Origin: Gaetbulibacter_A sp043876815 | GTDB taxonomy: Bacteria > Bacteroidota > Bacteroidia > Flavobacteriales > Flavobacteriaceae | Reading direction: 5' to 3' | DNA: 64,000 nt | Assembly: GCF_043876815.1 (NCBI RefSeq) | Contig: NZ_JBAWKA010000001.1 | Coordinates: 806,001-870,000 of the forward strand | Part shown: piece by piece, positions 18,647 through 27,067 of the stretch | How positions within the stretch are numbered: the first letter of the stretch is position 1 | How the letters are laid out: every line of letters starts with the position of its first letter | Notes under the pieces: model-generated | Seen by the model: only the letters and a program-made list of their open reading frames with translations | Told to the model about the DNA's origin: nothing | The model's database searches: none | Made by a program: the position numbers and the translations under genes

Positions 18647-19408
18647 TTACTTTAATTCCTTATTAATGAGGGCAACAATAGTATCCATTTCCTTCAACAC
18701 ATTTTCTAATCTAATTTTAGATTGCTGTTCAGATATACTTTTCCATCGATGCACGCCCTCATAAACTAGAATCAGCTCTTTTAAATTCTCATCAATATTA
18801 AAAAATTCACTTAATTCAGGCTGGTTTTTAAGTCTATCAGGTAGAGTCGTGGAGCCCAATAAGGGGTTCAGGTTTTGGATGATCCCATTCTTACCATCGT
18901 CCGTGTAATCAGCGTGTTTAATTGTAAGATCTTGTTCACGTTTTAGGTCAATCAACCTGTTTCTTATCTTGGAAGGCATTAATCCAATATCACCACTACT
19001 TTGAAGAGATTCCAAAGTACTTGTATTAAATGTTATTCGTGTTGAAAGTACAGGAAGTTTAGATATCATTTCATATACTTTAGGAGGTGTTAAAACATCT
19101 GATTCATAAGTATTTGTGTAATTCTGAAATTCTTTAAGATAATTGTCAAATTTTATAATGGTTTGTTTTGTAGCTGTTTCATCTTTTTTTAAATCGTCCA
19201 ATAACTGTAAATAATAGTCTTGCTTTTTGGATTCAAGTTTATTTTTTTCATTCCAATTATTTATTGAAAGAGCTATTAGAATCCCAATGACCACAAGAAC
19301 AATTTCGCCAATGGCATAGAGAAGGTACTTACTAAATTTGCCTTTACGCCCGGCCGGCAGATTTTCAGAGAGCAGTTTTTGTCTTATTTTACGAAAGGAT
19401 GTTATCAT
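18647..19408 (-). CDS. DUF6090 family membrane protein, copy 2 (with in-frame palindromic insert)
   Basis: A 253-residue paralogue of copy 1. The first 50 residues are nearly the same, including a seven-residue insert (LPAGRKG) at 17-23, whereas the region after about residue 60 is unrelated at the level of easy alignment. That region contains L-D-D-L-K-K-D and S-L-Q-S-S-G-D-I-G-L-M segments; the latter resembles the S-G-N-x-x-L-I motif seen in other copies near residue 120-130. The leader before the ATG keeps the family AACCAACCAATAACC sequence. Only a 37-base gap separates it from copy 3. Confidence 0.85.
   Translation of the reverse strand: MITSFRKIRQKLLSENLPAGRKGKFSKYLLYAIGEIVLVVIGILIALSINNWNEKNKLESKKQDYYLQLLDDLKKDETATKQTIIKFDNYLKEFQNYTNTYESDVLTPPKVYEMISKLPVLSTRITFNTSTLESLQSSGDIGLMPSKIRNRLIDLKREQDLTIKHADYTDDGKNGIIQNLNPLLGSTTLPDRLKNQPELSEFFNIDENLKELILVYEGVHRWKSISEQQSKIRLENVLKEMDTIVALINKELK
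19340..19360. repeat. 21-nt palindromic element inside DUF6090 copy 2
   Basis: The core GCCCGGCCGGCAG adds seven in-frame residues (L-P-A-G-R-K-G) at the same point as in copy 1. This shows either one insertion before duplication or two independent ones. Confidence 0.6.
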
Positions 19409-19445
19409 GGGTTATTGGTTGGTTAAAAGATTGTAGAGCAACTTG

Positions 19446-20216
19446 TTAGCCTTTCGTAATTTCTTTATCAATTAGAAGCATCAATTTTTGATTTAGATCT
19501 TTCATTTTTTGGTAGTCACCTAATATTATTGAATTTGTAAATATCGAAAGTACGAACCCATTTTTAAAAATATTGTTCTTCAAAAGTCCGTCTAATTCTT
19601 CTCTGGAAAGTTCTAAATCTTTATTAAACGCGCCATTAGCTGCGTAGTATCCATAACTTTGAGCAAGTGGACTTAGGTCAACATATTCAAAGAACGGCCT
19701 ATAGAGATATTGTTCGTAATCGTGTTGTAAGTGATCTCTATCCGTTAGGATCTTTTTATATATCAAATCTAAATTCAGTAGTCCGTTTTTTATACTATCA
19801 TTTGAAATTAGAGTTAAATTACCTGAATTCACTAGTTCCAGGAAGGTGTTATTAATTCTCTGGAAGGCTTGCCATATTTCTACATTAAAATTGTGGTAAT
19901 TAAATAGTTGAATGTTTTCCACCGGCTTACCATTAAAATGTTCAAGGATGATTTGAGCAGAATTTACCATGCTTTTCCGAATTTCGATATACCGATCCAG
20001 TTCGCTGTCTTCAAGGATTAAATCGGCTCTTAGATTTTTTAAAAATTGAATTTCTTTGGTTCTTTGTTTTTTTATCTCATTGGTGTTGTTGATTTGTAAA
20101 GCAATCAAAATTCCAATAACCACAAGAATGATCTCTCCTATGGCATAAATTAAATATTTGGTAAACTTATTTTCAATGAGAAGATGTTGCCTGACTTTTC
20201 TAAAAAACGTTATCAT
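19446..20216 (-). CDS. DUF6090 family membrane protein, copy 3
   Basis: A 256-residue copy without the seven-residue insert: MITFFRKVRQHLLIENKFTK leads straight into the membrane helix at about 20-41. The conserved N-N-W-N-E reads N-N-T-N-E here, so the tryptophan is lost. The S-G-N-L-T-L-I-S-N-D-S motif near residue 130 is intact. The unit is bounded on the left by a shrunken end (TTGTTAGCCTTTCG at 19442) and on the right by repeat A, whose left end GGCTAA is complementary to it. Function unknown. Confidence 0.85.
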   Translation of the reverse strand: MITFFRKVRQHLLIENKFTKYLIYAIGEIILVVIGILIALQINNTNEIKKQRTKEIQFLKNLRADLILEDSELDRYIEIRKSMVNSAQIILEHFNGKPVENIQLFNYHNFNVEIWQAFQRINNTFLELVNSGNLTLISNDSIKNGLLNLDLIYKKILTDRDHLQHDYEQYLYRPFFEYVDLSPLAQSYGYYAANGAFNKDLELSREELDGLLKNNIFKNGFVLSIFTNSIILGDYQKMKDLNQKLMLLIDKEITKG

Positions 20217-20241
20217 TAATTTGGTGGTTGGTTAAAATGAA

Positions 20242-20374
20242 GGCTAATAGTTTGTGTGTAGTTTGTGGGGCGGTAAAAAACCGAAGTTAGTAAATAAAAC
20301 CAAACGGCAGAAAATTCTTAGAAAATTTTCAGAAATAAGCGTAAACAAGCAATTACTAATAGGCATTGTTAGCC
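20242..20374. repeat. attC-like repeat A
   Basis: Left end GGCTAAT, right end GTTAGCC; both ends agree here, as they do across the unit to its left. Inner landmarks TTAGTAAATAAAACC and the AAAATT/AATTTT hairpin are present. It sits between DUF6090 copies 3 and 4. Confidence 0.65.
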
Positions 20375-20379
20375 TCTCG

Positions 20380-21168
20380 TTATTTATTCAGCTCCGCTTG
20401 GACAATTTTTTTTATTTTTTCATTACTAGCAGATAAATTTGTTATCACCTTATTTGCAAGAAGGTGGTAATGGTAAATATGTGGTAACCATTTAATGGCT
20501 TCAGTTTTCGTTGAAAATTCCTTAACAATTCGATCAAATTCAATTTCTTCCAAATTAAAATCTAATGCATTAGTTGGATTCGAATTTCTAAGAGATGAAG
20601 AATTTTCTATTGCCGTTAAAATTTCAATGGATAATAATCCAGCAGTTTCATGACTAAACATTTTTTGAGCATCTTCTAAATTTAATATCATCTCCCAATG
20701 ATCAGCATCTTCATAATAGTTTGATAATAAATTTCTCAAATACTCTGATTGAATTAGAGACATATTACCCGAATTTAATAACTCATTGTAAACTATTTTT
20801 GAAAGAGGTAAATAAGAACGCCAACTTACTTTTTCAATACTTTCAATAATTAGAATGGAATTTTCATTGGACTGTGATTGGTTTTTAACAACATTAGATA
20901 ATATATTGACTTGATTGATTCGTTCGTTAGAAAGACCTTTTGAAAAAGAGAGCGTTTTATAATCATTCTCAAGATCCACAAGTAATCTTCTGAGATAGTT
21001 TTTTTCGATAAGACTTTCCTTTCTTTCTTCATTCCAATTGTTAATGCTTAAAGCAATGAGGATCCCGATAACGACTAAAATAATTTCTCCAATGGCGTAG
21101 ATAAGATATTTACTGAATTTATTTTCAGTCAGCAGTCTTTGTCTAATTTTTCTAAAAAATTTTATCAT
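20380..21168 (-). CDS. DUF6090 family membrane protein, copy 4
   Basis: A 262-residue copy of the E-N-K-F-S-K-Y-L-I-Y-A-I-G-E-I-I lineage. The membrane helix lies at about 20-41, then INNWNEERKESL. The S-G-N-M-S-L-I-Q-S-E-Y segment near residue 134 corresponds to a motif shared by almost all copies even though the remainder is dissimilar. The stop codon is 5 bases from repeat A, leaving essentially no 3' untranslated region of its own. The leader to the right (ATAACCAACCACTAGCAA) is the family type. No enzymatic motif is visible. Confidence 0.85.
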   Translation of the reverse strand: MIKFFRKIRQRLLTENKFSKYLIYAIGEIILVVIGILIALSINNWNEERKESLIEKNYLRRLLVDLENDYKTLSFSKGLSNERINQVNILSNVVKNQSQSNENSILIIESIEKVSWRSYLPLSKIVYNELLNSGNMSLIQSEYLRNLLSNYYEDADHWEMILNLEDAQKMFSHETAGLLSIEILTAIENSSSLRNSNPTNALDFNLEEIEFDRIVKEFSTKTEAIKWLPHIYHYHLLANKVITNLSASNEKIKKIVQAELNK

Positions 21169-21192
21169 TTGCTAGTGGTTGGTTATATTGTA

Positions 21193-21340
21193 GGAAAACA
21201 GGTCGTGTCTAGATAACTTATTAAAAAACCTAATTTAGTAAATAAAAACCTAAACTGCCTACCTGCAGGCCAGTAGAAAATTTCATAGGGCTTTTGGAAG
21301 TAGGAGGGCACAGCGGCAATACTTACAGGCATTGTTTCAC
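21193..21340. repeat. attC-like repeat B (with 21-nt palindrome insert)
   Basis: Left end GGAAAAC, right end GTTTCAC (a second GTTGTAA follows at 21342). The landmark TTTAGTAAATAAAAACC is present. The central hairpin is displaced by ACTGCCTACCTGCAGGCCAGT at 21254-21274. Confidence 0.6.
21254..21274. repeat. 21-nt palindromic element within repeat B
   Basis: GC-rich near-palindrome ACTGCCTACCTGCAGGCCAGT inserted in the AT-rich repeat, related to the coding copies at 18525 and 19340. Confidence 0.5.
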
Positions 21341-21359
21341 TGTTGTAATTTTTTAACTA

Positions 21360-22115
21360 CTATTTAGTTTTTAAATACGCATCAATTTGATTAATTCCTT
21401 TCTGTACAAGTCCTAGCGTAAATTCAAAATCTCGAATTTGAATTTTCCTGTCCATTATGGCTTCAGAAATAATGGATTCATATTTAGGATTTTTTATTAA
21501 AGATTCATAGTCATTTGGGATTGCTTTGTAGGAATATTTTATTTCAGCCAAATTATCATTTGCTCTTGATTTAACATCAGATGTAATTCTAAAATTGTCT
21601 TGATAGAAAAGATGCATGGCCGTATTTTTTGGTGTATTCGTTTTTAATAGTATTCGTTTATAACCGGCCTCGTAAATATCAGTTATGAGAATTTTTAATG
21701 AATCAGATTGAATCAATTCTAAATTACCATTTTTGAAAGTTTCATATGTTGAAGTTTTAGGGAAAAAATGAGTGAATTGATAACTTAAAAAGAAATCTCT
21801 ATACATGGAATCAGAAATAGGTGTCTTTTTTCTGATCCAATTTTGGATTTTCAACGCGGAATTATGAAATATTTTTGTGCTATTGTAATCTGATTTTAAT
21901 TCTTCGAGTGAAATTTCTAATTCGGATTTCAGGTTTTTAAGGTTTGTAACCTCTCTTATATTATCTTTTCTGTTTTCATTCCAATTATTAACCTGTAACG
22001 CCAGTAAGATTCCAATCATTACAAGAACGATTTCGCCAATCGCATATTTTAAATAACTTAAGGTTTTCCCTTCTGAGATCAAATTTTGCCTAATTTTTCT
22101 AAAAAATTTTATCAT
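21360..22115 (-). CDS. DUF6090 family membrane protein, copy 5
   Basis: A 251-residue copy of the second lineage, in which E-N-K-F is replaced by E-G-K-T-L-S-Y-L-K before the helix (about 20-42, ending LALQVNNWNENRKD). The N-G-N-L-E-L-I-Q-S-D-S motif lies near residue 127. The leader ACCAACCAATAACCAATG is complete. The C-terminal half is predicted helical with no similarity I can name. The unit lies between repeats B and C; its left end GTTGTAA and right end TTATAAA (GTTATAA if one base is restored) are still related. Confidence 0.85.
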   Translation of the reverse strand: MIKFFRKIRQNLISEGKTLSYLKYAIGEIVLVMIGILLALQVNNWNENRKDNIREVTNLKNLKSELEISLEELKSDYNSTKIFHNSALKIQNWIRKKTPISDSMYRDFFLSYQFTHFFPKTSTYETFKNGNLELIQSDSLKILITDIYEAGYKRILLKTNTPKNTAMHLFYQDNFRITSDVKSRANDNLAEIKYSYKAIPNDYESLIKNPKYESIISEAIMDRKIQIRDFEFTLGLVQKGINQIDAYLKTK

Positions 22116-22135
22116 TGGTTATTGGTTGGTCACCA

Positions 22136-22290
22136 TGTTATAAAGTGTTTATGGGTAAGGATAGTAGCGTGTTAATGCAACTAATTTAACAAAATAAACC
22201 GAACCTGACTGGCGGAGGTTCGAGATAGTCCGTGATGGATTTGGTAAGTAAGCTTGCTTTAGCAACTATTTTGTTTTTGATTAAGAGTTG
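22136..22290. repeat. attC-like repeat C (degenerate)
   Basis: Recognised by AGTGTTTATGGGTAAGG, then ACTAATTTAACAAAATAAACC, and by a GTAAGCTTGCTTTAGCAACT right arm. The outer ends are eroded and the right boundary is uncertain. It contains CCTGACTGGCGGAGG (22204-22218), a worn copy of the 21-nt element. Confidence 0.45.
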
Positions 22291-22362
22291 TTTTATCAGA
22301 ACTGCACCATGAAGTTGTCATTCAGTTATAAAAAACACTGAAGCTTCATTTGAATAATCAGG

Positions 22363-24270
22363 TTATCCAATAGCAACCTGCTTTATCCCAAATTTTTTAA
22401 TTTTAGAAGTTAAGGTTGTTCTAGGAAGATTTAGTAATTGCGCAGCACCGCCTTCACCTGAAATTCTCCAGTTTGTAAGATTTAAAGCTTTTATAATATT
22501 ATTTTTTTCTATTTCCATAATATCATCTATGGTAAGTATGTTGGGACTATTAGATTTTTCAGGGGTTTTATTTTCTGAATTAGGTAAAATGGAATCAAGA
22601 TTAAAATTTCCATCCGTGGAAGTGATAATGCCTCGCTCAATAATATTTTGAAGCTCTCTAACATTTCCTGGCCAATGATATAACGATAGTTTATTTAAAT
22701 CCCGTTTAGTTAATGGCATTACGGATAGTGCTTTGTTTTTTGAAAATTTTTCGAAAAAGGCATTAGCAATAAGGCTAATGTCATGTCCTCTTTCTCTTAA
22801 AGGTGGTATATTGATAGGAAAAACATTAAGTCTGTAAAAGAGATCTTCTCTAAATTTACCCTCTTCAATCTGTTTATGAAGATTTCTATGGGTGGCTGCA
22901 ATTATTCTAACATCCACTTTTTTGGTTTCTGAACTTCCAACAGGCTCGAAAGTACCTTCTTGAATTACTCGTAGTAGCTTGGCTTGTAATGGCAGTGGGA
23001 GTTCAGCTATTTCATCAAGAAAAATGCTTCCTTGATCTGCTAACGAAAACCGGCCTTCTCTAGATGTTAATGCTCCAGTAAAAGCCCCTTTAACATGTCC
23101 AAAGAGTTCACTTTCTATCAATTCAGCAGGTAGTGCAGCACAATTTAAAGTTACCATAGGTTTCGAACTTCTATTACTTGACTCATGTACCGCTTTTGCG
23201 AATAATTCTTTTCCTGTGCCAGTTTCACCAAGAATCAATACATTGGCATTTGTACGAGCCACCTGAATTACCAGTTCAAGACATTTCTTGATAGGCTCGC
23301 TGTCACCAATAATATAATTGAATTGTTGTGCATTTACCTTCTCCTTAAGCATAGCGGTTTCAGCATTTAACTCTTTGATTTTTATATTCCTCGAAACTTC
23401 ATCCTTTATGTTTCTTATGTACAATGCATAGTACAAATGATTTTCAAAGAGGTAGGAGGATATATTAATTTTGGAGGGAAAGGACTCGCCTTTACAATTG
23501 AGACATACAAGAGGTTCTTTGAAATTTAGAGAGCCATTTGTTTCACATAAATTGTTGTAATTAAGGATCGATGATTCAAAGGTGGTGAATGATTGAGAAT
23601 CAAATAGATTCTTAACATTTGTTCCTAAAAATTTATGGTCTTTAATTTCGAATAGCTGATTAGCGGCATCATTAGCTTGAGTGATTTTCATTTCTGAATT
23701 GAATTCAATGATCGCATCTGTTGTGCCATTAACTAACCTATTTAATTTAGATTCACTTTCAATGACTTTTTTTTGAATTATTTCACGTCTCAATTCTGCC
23801 GCTGCTCTTGAAGCAAAAATTTTAAAAATCGCAAATACTTCAGGGATTTCGGGCATGGGTTTATTATCTAATAAAGCCAAATGACCCAGTATTTTCCCAT
23901 CAATATCTCTTAAGGAGATGCCCATATAACTAACAGCCCCTAATGGCTTAAGATCAGGATCTTTTGGGTAGAGGTCAATTACTTTACTCGGTATATGACA
24001 AATGTCGTGCGCATTTAAAACGGGCTCACAAGGGGTGTTAGGCACTGAATACTCATATTTATCAACATATGCTCCCTCCAACCAAAAAGCTAAGGCATTT
24101 AATTTATTTTGCTCCTCCCAGTATTCTGTGACCCAAACGCCATAGACATCCAAAATTTCAGCTAAGTCCTTTACTAGCGCTTTAAAAAATTCTTTCCCAG
24201 TAAATTGAGAGGTGCTTTCTACAATTTGTTTTAAAGCAATTATTGCTGGTGTTCTTTTTGGTTGTTGCAT
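22363..24270 (-). CDS. Sigma-54-dependent transcriptional activator (GAF-PAS-AAA+-Fis)
   Basis: A 635-residue regulator. An N-terminal GAF-like sensor (about 10-165) is followed by a PAS-like region (175-290), a short coiled coil and the central AAA+ domain. That domain has Walker A G-E-T-G-T-G-K-E (348-355), the sigma-54-contacting GAFTGA (395-400) and Walker B I-F-L-D-E (416-420). A Fis-type helix-turn-helix closes the protein (LNLTNWRISGEGGAAQLLNL). All parts needed to drive sigma-54 open complex formation are present. It is divergent from an OsmC gene that carries a GG-N10-GC promoter, the obvious target. The signal sensed is unknown, though the GAF/PAS layout suits a small molecule or redox cue. 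Confidence 0.93.
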   Translation of the reverse strand: MQQPKRTPAIIALKQIVESTSQFTGKEFFKALVKDLAEILDVYGVWVTEYWEEQNKLNALAFWLEGAYVDKYEYSVPNTPCEPVLNAHDICHIPSKVIDLYPKDPDLKPLGAVSYMGISLRDIDGKILGHLALLDNKPMPEIPEVFAIFKIFASRAAAELRREIIQKKVIESESKLNRLVNGTTDAIIEFNSEMKITQANDAANQLFEIKDHKFLGTNVKNLFDSQSFTTFESSILNYNNLCETNGSLNFKEPLVCLNCKGESFPSKINISSYLFENHLYYALYIRNIKDEVSRNIKIKELNAETAMLKEKVNAQQFNYIIGDSEPIKKCLELVIQVARTNANVLILGETGTGKELFAKAVHESSNRSSKPMVTLNCAALPAELIESELFGHVKGAFTGALTSREGRFSLADQGSIFLDEIAELPLPLQAKLLRVIQEGTFEPVGSSETKKVDVRIIAATHRNLHKQIEEGKFREDLFYRLNVFPINIPPLRERGHDISLIANAFFEKFSKNKALSVMPLTKRDLNKLSLYHWPGNVRELQNIIERGIITSTDGNFNLDSILPNSENKTPEKSNSPNILTIDDIMEIEKNNIIKALNLTNWRISGEGGAAQLLNLPRTTLTSKIKKFGIKQVAIG

Positions 24271-24387
24271 GATGAAAAATAATAATTGACGAAATTAAGT
24301 TACCTAAAAATTGAATTATGACGAAATATCGGCAATATTATTTAATGATAAATATTTTAAAATTCTGATAATCAATAATTTATAAAT

Positions 24388-24407
24388 TAGGCATAAGAAG
24401 TGCTTAT
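24388..24407 (+). promoter_or_regulatory. Candidate sigma-54 (-24/-12) promoter of the OsmC gene
   Basis: TAGGCATAAGAAGTGCT places GG at 24390-24391 and GC at 24402-24403 with exactly ten bases between, as sigma-54 requires. The surrounding bases (T-A-G-G-C-A / T-G-C-T) fit the consensus TGGCAC-N5-TTGCW at most positions. It lies 36-55 bases before the OsmC start and opposite the sigma-54 activator gene. Confidence 0.65.
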
Positions 24408-24442
24408 TTGTAGATATTATAAACCAATAAAATATTTTAAAA

Positions 24443-25003
24443 ATGGAAACATTAGAAAAAACAGTAAACGGATTCAAATCTCAAGATATTATGGATACCG
24501 TTGGGGCTATTCAATCTAACCCTGAAATTGCAAAATTTAAGTTTAGAGGCAGAAACAAATGGATTTCTGGAGGACACAACAGAAGTACTATTCAAGATTT
24601 TTACGGTGCTTGTCAAGAAGACGAAACCAGACAAGAACCATTTGTTTTTGACAACAGCGAACCGCCAATTTTATTGGGAAACAATGAAGGTGCCAACCCT
24701 GTAGAATTTATTCTTCACGGTTTGGCAGGTTGTATGACCACCACCATGATGCTTCATGCAGCAGCCAATGGAATTTCTGTGGATCATGTTGAGTCCAGTT
24801 TAGAAGGCGATCTTGATGTTCAAGGTTTTTTAGGATTGGATGAATCCGTAAGAAATGGATATCAAAATATCAAAGTGAACTTCAAGATTGAAGGAAACCT
24901 TACGGAGGAAGAAAAGCAAAAATTAATCTCCTTTGCATATATGTCACCTGTTTTTGACATTGTTACAAACAAAGTTCCAGTATCCTTATCACTTAATGTG
25001 TAA
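24443..25003 (+). CDS. OsmC/Ohr-family protein, copy 1
   Basis: A 186-residue cytoplasmic protein of the OsmC superfamily, with the signature H-G-L-A-G-C-M-T-T-T-M-M carrying one cysteine and another in Y-G-A-C-Q-E-D. Two cysteines are the redox pair in OsmC/Ohr thiol peroxidases. The N-terminal 45 residues form an extension seen also in copy 2 at 40509, with which it shares long identical stretches (NRSTIQ-FYGACQED, DVQGFLGLD). It is likely to remove organic peroxides or another electrophile. It has its own terminator and a sigma-54-type promoter. It is one of only three rightward genes in the accessory region. Confidence 0.88.
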   Translation: METLEKTVNGFKSQDIMDTVGAIQSNPEIAKFKFRGRNKWISGGHNRSTIQDFYGACQEDETRQEPFVFDNSEPPILLGNNEGANPVEFILHGLAGCMTTTMMLHAAANGISVDHVESSLEGDLDVQGFLGLDESVRNGYQNIKVNFKIEGNLTEEEKQKLISFAYMSPVFDIVTNKVPVSLSLNV

Positions 25004-25032
25004 AAGAAGTATTTCACTTTGTAACGTGTCTT

Positions 25033-25066
25033 AAATAATAAAGGCCCAAAAGGGCCTTTATTATTT
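25033..25066 (+). terminator. Rho-independent terminator of OsmC copy 1
   Basis: A perfect 15-bp stem (AAATAATAAAGGCCC with its complement) and an AAAA loop, followed by CTTTTTAATTT, 30 bases after the stop codon. Confidence 0.9.
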
Positions 25067-25089
25067 CTTTTTAATTTGTCTTCTGCAAA

Positions 25090-25227
25090 TGTGTTACGGT
25101 TGATGAATCGTTTGTTTCATGTTTAATTATCTAATTTAGCAAACGTACCTGCCGGTAGACAGTTAAAACCTAACCGCAGGATTTTCAGAAATGGCTCGAA
25201 TCAAACATTTAATCAATAACGTTCCCG
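25090..25227. repeat. attC-like repeat D (degenerate, with palindrome insert)
   Basis: It contains ATCTAATTTAGCAAACG, then ACCTGCCGGTAGACAGTT (25147-25164, a 21-nt-element copy), then CCGCAGGATTTTCAGAAATGG. The right end is GTTCCCG (25221). The ends do not pair with those of the neighbouring units, suggesting an old or silent site. Confidence 0.5.
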
Positions 25228-25237
25228 GCAACTTGCT

Positions 25238-26176
25238 TTAATCTGTTTCAACTTTTATTGTCGATATATAAACCCCGATTGCAAGAGAAATTCCTATGAA
25301 TAAAAGTGAAAACCATTCAGGAATATCAAACCAATTTGCGGTCATTAATTTTATGGAGACAAAAACCAAAATAGAGAACACACTATATTTTAGATAAGTA
25401 AATTTCTCTAACATATTCGATAAGAAAAAGTATAATGATCTTAATCCCATTATAGCAAATATATTTGAGCTATATACAATAAATGGGTCTGTGGTTACGG
25501 CAAATATCGCCGGAATACTATCTAATGCAAACAGTAGATCAGTAAATTCAATAGTAATCAATGCCCCAAACAGTGCGGTAAAAACAGTTTTCCCATTAAT
25601 TTTGGTAATATACTTTCCACCATGCAGTTCTTTATTAAATCTAAAATATTTAGCTATTCCTTTGGGCTGTTCTATTTCCTTATGTTCGGCTTCTTTTTTA
25701 AGCATTTTTAGTGCTGTAAAAAGCAAAAGCAATCCAAAAACAATACTCATTCCGTGTATTTTGTTAATAAGCACAATCCCAATCCCAATCAATATACCAC
25801 GAAATACTATGGCTCCTAAAATGCCAAGAAAAAGTAAATTATGTTGATACTTTATTGGTATTTTGAATGATGTAAATATGACTGCAATTACAAATAGGTT
25901 ATCGACACTTAATGATAATTCAATTAAATATCCAGTAAGATATTTAACTACTGCCTGTGTGGGTTTAAGATTGGTAATGTTATCGACAAGATTATTGTCA
26001 TAAAACCAATAAATCAAAGCGGTGAATATTAGTGCATTAGAGACAAAGAAAATAGTCTCGTAAAATGCTTTTTTTATGGAATTAACTTGATTCTTTTTGT
26101 GAAGGATAAAAAAATCAATAATCAAAAGGATTATCACATATGATATAAGAATAATCCAAGGTTTCATTTGTGCCAT
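25238..26176 (-). CDS. TerC/Alx-family integral membrane protein
   Basis: A 312-residue polytopic protein with eight or nine hydrophobic segments. The TerC signature is visible twice: an acidic S-L-S-V-D-N-L-F-V-I segment and, in the second half, F-T-D-L-L-F-A-L-D-S-I-P-A-I-F-A. The paired aspartates are conserved in metal-exporting Alx/MeeY proteins, which protect against excess manganese; tellurium resistance is the historical name only. Two small membrane-protein genes lie directly upstream. The stop codon is within 10 bases of repeat D, so it behaves like the last gene of a three-gene cassette. Confidence 0.88.
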   Translation of the reverse strand: MAQMKPWIILISYVIILLIIDFFILHKKNQVNSIKKAFYETIFFVSNALIFTALIYWFYDNNLVDNITNLKPTQAVVKYLTGYLIELSLSVDNLFVIAVIFTSFKIPIKYQHNLLFLGILGAIVFRGILIGIGIVLINKIHGMSIVFGLLLLFTALKMLKKEAEHKEIEQPKGIAKYFRFNKELHGGKYITKINGKTVFTALFGALITIEFTDLLFALDSIPAIFAVTTDPFIVYSSNIFAIMGLRSLYFFLSNMLEKFTYLKYSVFSILVFVSIKLMTANWFDIPEWFSLLFIGISLAIGVYISTIKVETD

Positions 26177-26197
26177 ATTTTTCTTGAGTCGTTCTTT

Positions 26198-26392
26198 TTA
26201 TACTTTTTTGGTAATAGTGTTTTCTTTTTCCCATTTCTTGATTATCGGAAACCAAATTGCGATTGAAACGATTAAAATAACGATTTTTTCAGTTCCGTCA
26301 ATTCCATTTTTGATAAACGCATTAAACATCATAATTTGAATAATTATATGAAAACAAGCAGTTGCTTTAATCCACTTTGTCGATTCGGCCAC
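26198..26392 (-). CDS. Small hydrophobic protein of unknown function
   Basis: A possible 64-residue protein starting at GTG (no ATG until residue 21), with two membrane helices (ACFHIIIQIMMF and IVILIVSIAIWFPII) and a charged tail ending in T-I-T-K-K-V. It lies 21 bases upstream of the TerC gene and overlaps the end of the preceding small gene by 26 bases. I do not recognise a family. Translational coupling and position suggest a unit with TerC. Confidence 0.45.
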   Translation of the reverse strand: MAESTKWIKATACFHIIIQIMMFNAFIKNGIDGTEKIVILIVSIAIWFPIIKKWEKENTITKKV

Positions 26393-26531
26393 TTATCCAA
26401 TTTGGGATTAATTTTTGATGAAATATGTACATTACAATTCCAGGAAGCCCAAATATAATAATCTTTACAAGAACGATTATTATTGAATGTCCAGTATTGA
26501 TTACTTTGTCTACTAATATTTGTTGTTTCAT
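26367..26531 (-). CDS. Small single-span membrane protein (54 aa)
   Basis: An ATG-started frame encoding MKQQILVDKVINTGHS, one transmembrane helix (IIIVLVKIIIFGLPGIVMYIF) and a basic tail ending S-G-R-I-D-K-V-D. The overlap with the next gene is typical of a coupled operon. The ATG lies about 20 bases from repeat E, the usual spacing of first genes in this array. No family recognised. Confidence 0.5.
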   Translation of the reverse strand: MKQQILVDKVINTGHSIIIVLVKIIIFGLPGIVMYIFHQKLIPNWISGRIDKVD

Positions 26532-26552
26532 TGGAGGTTTGAATCAAATTAA

Positions 26553-26700
26553 TGCTAACGTTTTGTGTATGGTTTGTTGCGCCTGCCTAACGTAGGCAGA
26601 TGTTTTGGAAATCAATTTAGTAATTTGAAACAAACCTTAGGAAAATATGCAGGATTCTCCGGAAATGCAGGAGCTCAGGAGTAAATTTTACACTGTGCAA
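26553..26700. repeat. attC-like repeat E (with palindrome insert)
   Basis: Left end TGCTAAC followed by the common GTTTTGTGTATGGTTTGTTGCG arm, split as usual by unpaired bases. GCCTGCCTAACGTAGGCAG at 26581-26599 is a copy of the 21-nt element. The right arm is worn (TTTTACACTGTGCAAC). Confidence 0.5.
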
Positions 26701-26834
26701 CCCACTGGCTTTTATTTCGTTAGTTTTAAATTTTATTGAATTCTATATTTAACATTTAGAAATCTGGACATTAAAATAAAACGCTTTACATTAACTATTA
26801 AATCAAAAAATTAGGTAGCGTTAAATTAATAGTC

Positions 26835-26842
26835 TACATTTG
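26835..26842 (+). promoter_or_regulatory. Candidate -7 element of the cold-shock gene
   Basis: TACATTTG fits the Bacteroidota TAnnTTTG consensus exactly, although no good -33 TTG is seen. Transcription from here would give a leader of about 220 bases with no open frame. Long structured leaders are known for cspA-type genes. Confidence 0.45.
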
Positions 26843-27067
26843 CAGCTCAATAAAATATACCTATAGAATTTTAAGGTAGTATATAGTACAATTAGTTATT
26901 ACGAGTTATTCTCTTCTTTCGAATTTTATTTTTACAATTACTTTTTCAATAGTGTTATTAAGTTAATAGATTGTTTTTTCAGTCTAATTATTATTCTTTA
27001 GTATGCTTTTTTTAACTAGGATGTTTTTATTGAGAAAAAACAATTAATAATTTAAAATTAAGTAAAG

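Noticed and set aside
25238..26176. Tellurite-resistance gene as a functional label
   Set aside because: TerC/Alx proteins without the ter operon are better explained as metal (Mn) exporters; tellurium resistance cannot be inferred.
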